Of a DNA stretch of 64,000 bases, positions 57,240 to 64,000 are shown in pieces. Origin of the DNA: Mallotus nudiflorus (taxonomy: Eukaryota > Streptophyta > Magnoliopsida > Malpighiales > Euphorbiaceae); assembly GCA_947683625.1 (NCBI GenBank), contig CANTUR010000038.1, forward strand, positions 434,001 through 498,000, written 5' to 3'. The translations under genes and the position numbers were made by a program. Numbering within the stretch: position 1 is the stretch's first letter; every line of letters starts with the position of its first letter. A model generated the notes under the pieces. The model worked only from the letters and a program-made list of their open reading frames with translations, ran no database searches and was not told the origin of the DNA.

Positions 57240-58200
57240 TAATGTCAGATAATGATAGTAAAAAACTATGGCACATATGTCTAGGTCACCTTAGTGAGTG
57301 TGAGATGACTGAATTGCATAAATGAGGTCTATTAGAGGGTGTTAAAAGCTGCAAATTACAATTCAGTGAATATTATGTGCTTAGAAAATAATCTAGAGTC
57401 AGATTCATGACTAGTCAGCATATAACACGAGGAATTCTTAATTATGTACCTTCTGATATATAGGGGCCTACTAGAGAAAAGTCATTGGGTAGGTCTCAAT
57501 ACTTTATCACTTTTACTGATAACTTTTCTAGAAAAGTCTAGGTGTATTATATGAAATAAAAATTTGAGGTCTTTAATATATTTAAGTAGTGGAAACTAGA
57601 GGTAAAGAACCAGATATGGGAAAAATCAAATATTTGAGATTAAACAATGGGACAGAATACACAGATTCACAATTTCAAAAATTTTGTGAGGAGCATGGTA
57701 TTTAGAGGCACTTTTTAGTTCGCAAGACACCACAACAAAATGGTATGGCAGAGGGGATGAATATATCCATTACTAAAAAGGTAAGGTGCTTGAGATTGAA
57801 TGTAAGACTTCCTAAGAGTTTTTAGGTAGAAGCTATGAGTATAGCATGCTACCTCATCAAGAAATCACCACGAGCATCATTGGGTAGGAAGGTTGTATAA
57901 GAGCTATGGACAGGTAAACTAGTTGATCTTAGTAATTTAAAGATTTTTTATTGTCCTACTTATGTGCATATATCCAATGATGAGAGGTCTAAACTTGATC
58001 CAAAGTCCAAAAAGTGCATATTCCTAGGCTATGTGAAAGGTGTAAAAAGGTATAAGTTTTAGGATCTAGTTTTAAAGAAGGTGGTGATTAGCAGGGATGC
58101 AGTATTTGATGAGTAGTCCATATTATAACAGAAAAATCAAAGTGATGTGCCAATAGGTGATGGAAGCAGTTTTAGTTCAAAGGTAGTGTAAATGAACTTA
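57240..58200 (+). pseudogene. integrase of copia D, heavily broken
   Basis: LWHICLGHLSECEM (His motif), 'GPTREKSLGRSQYFITFTDN' and, in shifted frames, 'QQNGMAEG' can be seen. There are many stops and frame changes. Confidence 0.7.
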
Positions 58201-58389
58201 GAACCATAAGTCTTAGATAATGAAAGGGCTGAAAGTTCTAGTTCAAGACCTTTAAGCTCCACTTTAGGTGAAGAAAAGGACTACAATCTAGTCAAAGATA
58301 GAAAGAGACGCACCATAAAGCCTCCTAGTAGATTTAGGTATGAAGAATTGACTTTTTTTGCTCTCCTTATTAGTAGTGGAGATCCATCA

Positions 58390-58995
58390 ACTTTTTAGGA
58401 AGCTATGCTTAGTGATAAGAAAGATAAATGGATGGGTGTTATGGTAAAGGAGATGGAATCTTTGCATAAAAATCAAACATAGGAGCTTGCTTATCTACTT
58501 GAGGGAAAGAAGACTATAGGTTGTAAATGGGTCTATAAGAAGAAGCCAACAGTATTAGAAAAATAAGGGGAAAAGTTCAAGGCTCGGCTAGTGGTAAAAA
58601 GGTACTTATAATAGAAGGGGATTGACTATGATAAGATATTCTCTCATGTTGTTAGACACATTTCCATCAAAGCAGTGTTATCTTTGGTAGCCAGTTGGGA
58701 TATGAACTTAGAGCAGATGGATGTGAAGACAACATTACTAGTGAAGGAATTGGGTATTGAGCAAGGTGGAGTTCAGTTGCATTGTGATAGTCAAACTACC
58801 ATTTATTTAGCAAAGAATCATAGGACAAAGCATATTGATGTGAGGCTCCATAAGATCAGGGAGTTGATTACATCTGGACAAATATTACTACAGAAGATTC
58901 ACACTTCTAAGAATACAACTGATATGTTGACAAAGCTAGTTACCAGTGACAAGTTCAAGCATTGCTTGGATTTGTTGAATGTTGCTAGATGCTAA
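58390..58995 (+). pseudogene. RT-to-RNase H deletion junction in copia D
   Basis: RT N-terminal motifs (WMGVMVKEMESLHKNQT, GCKWVYKKK, KGIDYDKIFSHVVR, LEQMDVKTT) run, in one open frame from 58675, straight into RNase H (QLHCDSQTTIYLAKN, RTKHIDVRLHKIRE, NTTDMLTKLV). The join lies near 58740-58760. About two thirds of RT, including YVDD, is missing without loss of frame. Confidence 0.85.
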
Positions 58996-59086
58996 AGAAG
59001 CATGTTCCCTCAACCCATTGGGTATGAGAGAAGCTTCAGGATTTCTATCTACTAAGGGGCTTGATATTCACCAAGGTGGAGATTAT

Positions 59087-59330
59087 TGTGTATAGATTAT
59101 ATGCATCAGCAGTTTAATTATGAGATTATGATTAGATGGGTTGGGGGTTCGAGGCAATGCCCCATGGTATGGTACATGGGTGATTTTGTAATATGTACCA
59201 TACTTATTCTATTATATATAGCATGTATTTGTAACCCTATGATGTGTTTTGAATAATAAGAAAACTCTAACCGCTCATTCCAGAGAGTATAGACACATTA
59301 CTAAACCTCGTTAAATCTTTATGTCCATTT
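59087..59330 (+). repeat. 3' LTR of copia D
   Basis: Preceded by a purine-rich 'caccaaggtggagattat' and starting TGTGTATAGATTATATGC. The 3' boundary is uncertain (about 59320-59420). No 5' partner lies in the window. Confidence 0.6.
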
Positions 59331-61904
59331 TTCTCTTTTTTGTTTTCTTTCTTTACTCTCGTTTTTTTTTATGTTATTTTGTAATAGTTCTAGTTCTATC
59401 CATGCTCACCACAAGTCTTTTGCTATGTCTAATGTGGCTAACCCCAACCCACTTTTTTTTTTTAATCTATATACTATATAGAAACAGCACCCAGAATAAT
59501 CTCTATGGTTCAGTCCGATAACATGAGCTAATTATTAAACAAACACTAATCCATTCCGGACCCAAGAAATGAGGACTGAGAGAGCCTTGGTTAGAAGGAG
59601 GAGAGAGTTCAAGTTCATTGTTTTTTTTCTTAGTTTCTTTTGTTGATTTCTTCACTGAAGGTGGGAAATGCACTTCTGTTTACATGAAGAGGAAATGCGA
59701 CCAATGTCATAACTAAAAATTGAAAAAGAAAAAAAAAAAAAAGAACAAAGTGATAATAAGGTTAAAAAGAGCGTCATTATATATGGTATAGAGTGTGCGT
59801 GGAGAGAGAGAGACTTGAATTGATATATATATATATATATGTAGCGAGCCGCTTCATAGCCGCCTACATTTTTTAATATATATTTTTTGAATAAAATTGC
59901 CTGGGGACAATTTTTTTTTATTAGCTTTTTGATAATTCTTCCCTCTCCTTATCTTTTCCAGCGGCCCACTTCTACATAAATCATTTCCAATATATATATA
60001 TATATATATTAGGGGCCCAAGACATAACCTTTGTGCATGGTATTAATGATAGCAGTAATAATGGCAAAGACAGCTCTGTATAAAATTTTTAATATAAAAA
60101 AAAGATTAATTAATATTTAAATTTAATTAATTTATAAATAAACAAAAGATATTCTAAATTTACAAAAACTTATAAAAAATTATTGTATAAAAAATGTAAA
60201 AAAATGGAAAATATTATAAATTATTGTATTAAAAATGTAAAATAAACAAAAATTATTCTAAATTATTGTATGAGAAACATAAAAAAACATGAAAAGTATT
60301 TTAAAATGATAAAAATATAAATATAAAATTTTAGGGTCCTTGATACAGTTAGAAAGTGGATTGATAATTTATGATTATTATTTATTTAATTTAACTTGAT
60401 AAATTAATGTATGAATTTGAGCAATCATCTCTTATATATTATGTAATAAATACATAATACTGCATGACAGAACCAAAAATCTCATATAATTCTTCAAAAC
60501 CAAAAAAAAAATAGAAAAAGTGAATGGAAAACAAAAAATAAATGAAAAGGATACAAAAAATGAATTAGAAACCAAAAATAAACTAATAAGATACAAAAAA
60601 AATGAATTACAAACAAAAGATAAACCAAAAACATATTCAAAGAAAATAAAAAAATAATAACTCTCCTGAAATATTTGGACATAAAATAAAAATTAAATAA
60701 ATACAACAAATATACAAAAATAAAACTTTATGATACAACTACATTGCCATTCATAGGACTATATTTCATTGTCTAACAGTAGTTATTGATAATAAATTTA
60801 TTTTATAAAAGATAAAGTAACGATAAAAGCTACCACATTTTAAATACACAAAAATATTATTTTTTTTTTTTTTGACAATTGAAAGAACAAGAAAAAATAG
60901 GAGTTCGAATCTATAACTTACCTTACAAAGTCACTTAGACTACAAAAAAAAAACCACAAAATATTACATTAAATTATTGAATAAATGATAATTTTAAAAA
61001 TATTTTATATTTATACAATAAAAAATATTGAAAATTATTTAAAAATATTACAATTAATCAAATATAAATCATACATCTAATAACAATAAATGATTACATA
61101 TCATTAGGAAAAAAAAACAGTAGATAAACAACTTTTCCCAATTTTTAGTTCTTTAGGGGTATATGAAAACGATTGATAAAGATTACAATAAAATAGCACC
61201 ATGGATGCATTTTCACCAATCCATAAGGTCTCTTTTTTAATTGATTTGATGGAATATGAACCACAACATGCGTAGTATGGGACCATATTTGGTTGTCGCG
61301 TAACTTAAGCTGGCCTTTTTGTGCGTCATCTGGCAGTTTTCTTTTTTTTTTTTAATGGTATCCCAATCCATTTATGCTAACCCAAACCCCAGTTTAATTT
61401 TGTGTCACATCTTGTCGTTGTAATGATAAAAAATATGAATATTTAATTTAAAAAAAAGGTAGGGTTTAAATTTTATTATTTTTTATAATATTAGGAATTA
61501 ATTATTTATATTAAATTAAAAAATTGTCAACTCTATATAAGTATTAATAAAAAATATTATATTTTTATTTAATTTTGAGTTGATAAAATAATTGACATTA
61601 GTAAATAATTAAATAGATTACAATCCATGAAAATCAACAAAACAATTTAAGGAGTCACAAATCATGCATGATACTGTTGTTGAGGTATTAGACTTGCTGT
61701 GAGTGATACTAAATCTTATGGAATGGCAGTGCACTGCACTTATGGTTTGACTGTTTTTTTCGAAAGACTTATTGTACATGCACTTATGGTTTGATTTGAT
61801 GTGACTAGACTAACGCCAAATTTTTTGGGATTGATTTTTGTTTTTTTGAAAAAGTGCATTTTCTAATAAAACTTTTATCAGAAAAAACAAAGTATGCTCA
61901 TGTT
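59331..61904. other. AT-rich intergenic region
   Basis: No gene recognised. Contains a T-run at 59452-59463, (TA)n near 59823-59840 and 59990-60010, a repeated phrase 'aaacaaaa.att.taaatta' around 60140-60300, several 'aatgaattagaaac' phrases (60540-60620), a possible retroposon tail with a T-run at 60857-60873 followed by 'gacaattgaaagaacaag', and a second T-run near 61341-61354. 'gcacttatggtttga' occurs twice (about 61737 and 61780). Confidence 0.45.
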
Positions 61905-62568
61905 TTTTTGAAAAAGTGTTTTTTCTTTTTCAGTCGTATTGCTTTTTATAATTTATTTAATTTTTACTTTTTTCTTGTAATTCAGTTCATCTTTTAATTT
62001 CATTCTTTTTATTTATTTGTTTGTTTATTTTTGAAGAGAGTGATTCCTATTTGTAAAACCTCTCAAGTCTTAGGCTCTCATGTCTTATCCATCTCTAACC
62101 CTTTCACTTTATTTTTTTGAGGGAAAAATAGAAAAAAAGTAGCATGTGATTTCAACATTTGTTATTTTGTGTGTGGTTTAAATTGCAACAAGCTGGTACC
62201 ATGTGTTATAAACTGTTAACAAATAGAGACAACGTGTATAATACTATTAAAAATAATGTCATGACAAAGAATATTTCAATCATATTACTTTAAAAATTTA
62301 AAATGTTTATTATATTAAAATTTAAACTTAAAATATAAAAATAAGAAAATTTACATTGCATAGTTTAAAATAATTTAATTAATAAATAAAAATATGAAAG
62401 ATCCCTTACAACATCATTTAAATTTAAAATATAAAAAATAAGAGAATTATTATTATTATTATTATCATCATCATCATCATCAACACCAAGCAAAAATGTG
62501 GAATGCCCACTATATTTCAATTATGTTATTTCAAATTGTGTAATTTATTAGTTAAAATATATTATTAT
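61905..62568. repeat. dispersed AT-rich repeat, copy 2 (interrupted)
   Basis: Matches 8045-8985 in the same orientation and order (see copy 1). It stops inside its (ATT)n segment where copia E is inserted, so its remainder would lie beyond the right edge of the window. Confidence 0.65.
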
Positions 62569-62796
62569 TGAAAAATAAAATTCAGAGAAAAAAAAAAGAA
62601 AATTCAAGGGAAATAATTTTCATTATATTCAAAGAAAGGTTACACCCCTTATATATACATATATGAATCTTAATCACAACCTAATTAATAATATAATAAT
62701 ATCCTAAATAGAATAGAACTAATAGAACTTTATTCCTAATTGTATACAAATATTTACTTTCTAATATATACAATAACAATATTTACTTCCTTAACA
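62569..62796 (-). repeat. 3' LTR of copia E
   Basis: 228 bp; on the minus strand it starts TGTTAAGGAAGTAAATATTG and ends ..TTATTTTTCA. A TATA-like 'tatatataagggg' lies near 62648-62660. Confidence 0.88.
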
Positions 62797-62808
62797 CTTC
62801 CCCTCAAG
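62797..62808 (-). other. polypurine tract of copia E
   Basis: CTTGAGGGGAAG on the minus strand, directly before the LTR. It overlaps the end of the coding frame, whose stop is at 62804-62806. Confidence 0.9.
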
Positions 62809-63300
62809 TTGGTGAATATATGTCAATCATTCCCAACTTGCCAAGTGAGTTGTAGAATGCTTTTCTGGATACAGCCTTTGTGAGAATGTCAGCTAGTTGA
62901 GTCTGAGATGAAACATATGGAAGACCAATTGTCTCTTGGTTCAGATGATCTTTTATGAAATGTCTGTCAACCTCTACATGCTTAGTTCGATCATGTTGAA
63001 TCGGATTGTTTGCAATTGCTATGGCTGCCTTGTTATCACAATGTAACACCATAGGCTTTGGATGTTTTAATCTCATATCCTAAATAATTCGCCTTACTTA
63101 AAGCAACTCACATACTCCATGAGTCATTCCTCTAAACTCAGCTTCAACACTTGATCTTGCTATAACTTTTTGTTTATTGCTTCTCCAGGTGATTAAATTA
63201 TTTTCAACAAATGTGAAGTACTTAGATGTTGATTTTCTATCAGTCCGATCTCCAGCCCAATCAGCATCATTATATCCAGTAATTTCATAATCCTTATTCC
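62804..63300 (-). pseudogene. RNase H of copia E
   Basis: Minus strand: DADWAGDRTDRKSTSKYFTF, SSVEAEFRGM, then 63076-62804 with VLHCDNKAAIAIANNP, RTKHVEVDRHFIKDHL and QTQLADILTKAVS. The catalytic residues are present. Two stops (about 63105 and 63090) interrupt 'ELL-stop-VRRII-stop-DMRL'. It ends at a natural stop next to the polypurine tract. Confidence 0.9.
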
Positions 63301-64000
63301 TCCTAAAGAATAACCCTTTACCCGGAGAAGACTTTAGATATCTTAATACTCAGTATACTGCATTCATATGTTCTTTACTCGGAGAATGCATGAACTGACT
63401 TACAACACTTACTGCATAAGCAATGTCTGGCCGAGTATGAGATAGGTAAATCAACCTTCCCACCAACCTTTAATACTGATCTCTATCAGTTGGAACTTGA
63501 TCTTCTAGGATTGAAAGTCCATGATTTACTTCAATGGGAGTCTCGATTGGCTTACAGCCAAGCATCATTGTCTTTGTCAGTAGATCCATTATATACTTTT
63601 GTTGGCAAAGAGAAATTCCTTGAGCTGATCTTGCAACTTCAATTCCTAAAAAATACTTCAAGTTACCTAAATCCTTAAGTTCAAACTCAGATGCTAACTG
63701 TCTTTGCAAGTTTGTTGTCTCACTCGGATCATTTCCAGTGACCACCATATCATCAACATATATAATCAGTGCACTGACTTTACCTAACTTCTGTTTGATG
63801 AATAGTGTGTGATCAACATCACTTTGCTTATATTCGAGCTTCCTCATGAAGGTTGAGAGTCATCCAAACCATGCTCGAGGTGATTGCTTGAGTCCATACA
63901 ATACTCTCTTTAATTTGCATACTCGGTCAGTACATTTAATTTCGAGTGGTGGATCCATATATACTTCTTCATCTATGGTTCCATTCAAAAATGCATTCTT
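63301..64000 (-). pseudogene. reverse transcriptase of copia E (partial at edge)
   Basis: Reading inward from the edge: KNAFLNGTIDEEVYMDPPLE, RVLYGLKQSPRAWF, stop, then 63847-63470 with ALIIYVDDMVVTGND (YVDD intact), ELKDLGNLKYFLGIEVARS and a TAA after 'DRDQY'. Then RLVGRLIYLSHTRPDIAYAV and 'MNAVY-stop-VLRYLKSSPG'. The N-terminal RT and everything upstream lie outside the window. Confidence 0.9.

Larger units (their letters stand above)
56215..59086 (+). mobile_element. Ty1/copia element D (Tnt1-like), internally deleted
   Basis: gag remnants begin EVMDIKSLGEVWQKLENQY (about 56214), then NIFNQIITDL.. and EEEDKAIIVLCSLPPSYEYL. A knuckle reads CFKCKEYGHIRKDY (last Cys to Tyr, about 56688-56730). 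Protease, integrase pieces and RT N-terminus follow with many stops. RT is joined directly to RNase H, so YVDD is missing. The 3' LTR follows at 59087. Confidence 0.88.
62569..64000 (-). mobile_element. Ty1/copia element E, minus strand, 3' part
   Basis: 3' LTR 62569-62796, polypurine tract, RNase H and RT, running off the right edge. Coding similarity is strong but interrupted by stops where the family has Gln, Arg or Trp codons. It inserted into dispersed repeat copy 2; the flanking bases ATTAT (62564-62568) are half of the expected target duplication. Confidence 0.93.

Noticed and set aside
60494..60709. 71-codon minus-strand frame rich in Phe and Leu
   Set aside because: Caused by A-rich repeats on the plus strand; not a plausible membrane protein on its own.
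1..64000. tRNA, rRNA, snoRNA or organelle DNA insertions
   Set aside because: I looked for tRNA-like arms, rRNA and plastid gene motifs and recognised none; a tRNAscan or organelle BLAST would be decisive.

Overview
The window is a repeat-dominated, AT-rich stretch of a plant nuclear genome, almost certainly a eudicot. It carries introns with GT..AG borders, Ty1/copia and Ty3/gypsy retrotransposons with tRNA-iMet-type primer sites, MULE-like inverted-repeat elements with 9-bp target duplications, long (TA)n and (ATT)n microsatellites, and fragments of plant genes (REV3, a COBW-domain GTPase, a copine/BONZAI). No species can be named from sequence alone. The only two genes that look intact are a tandem pair of small potato-inhibitor-I family serine protease inhibitors, at 35.86-36.25 kb and 40.19-40.58 kb.

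Layout. 1-1.9 kb: unassigned AT-rich DNA with a degenerate tandem repeat. 1.93-7.04 kb: a decayed copia element (A). 7.3-9.9 kb: retroposon tail, a dispersed repeat and tandem AT repeats. 9.9-15.9 kb: a possible 5' UTR exon, then five tandem ~1.1-kb units, each carrying the same two exons of REV3 (DNA polymerase zeta catalytic subunit) plus the first ~90 bp of a gypsy LTR. 15.8-22.86 kb: gypsy-type LTR A, split by a complete solo LTR B with a perfect 5-bp target duplication. 22.9-28.6 kb: COBW fragment, a diverged direct repeat of unknown coding potential, a copine exon split by a 1.45-kb foldback MULE, and a Helitron-like 3' end. 28.6-34.75 kb: a structurally complete but mutated copia element (B) with a 5-bp target duplication. 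34.8-41.1 kb: an unidentified exon pair, then the inhibitor duplication, with two MITEs behind gene 1 and a minus-strand, gag-only copia element (C) between the genes. 41.1-43.3 kb: mostly non-coding. 43.3-56.0 kb: an 11.7-kb Tekay/Del-like chromovirus with ~3.3-kb LTRs, inserted into an older LTR (C). 56.0-59.4 kb: an internally deleted copia element (D). 59.4-62.57 kb: AT-rich DNA and a second copy of the dispersed repeat. 62.57-64 kb: the 3' part of a minus-strand copia element (E), which runs off the window.

Interpretation. The retroelement coding regions carry many premature stops and lost catalytic residues, often explicable as C-to-T or G-to-A changes, as expected of old methylated copies. 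The most unusual structure is the REV3-exon/LTR array. The unit next to LTR A keeps the REV3-like residues, and the other four share derived changes, so the array probably expanded after the LTR landed. The copine exon and the inhibitor paralogues give nearly exact 'before and after' views of individual transposon insertions. The inhibitors probably act on serine proteases in defence. Their reactive-site P1 residues are Arg (gene 1) and Lys (gene 2), predicting trypsin-like targets.
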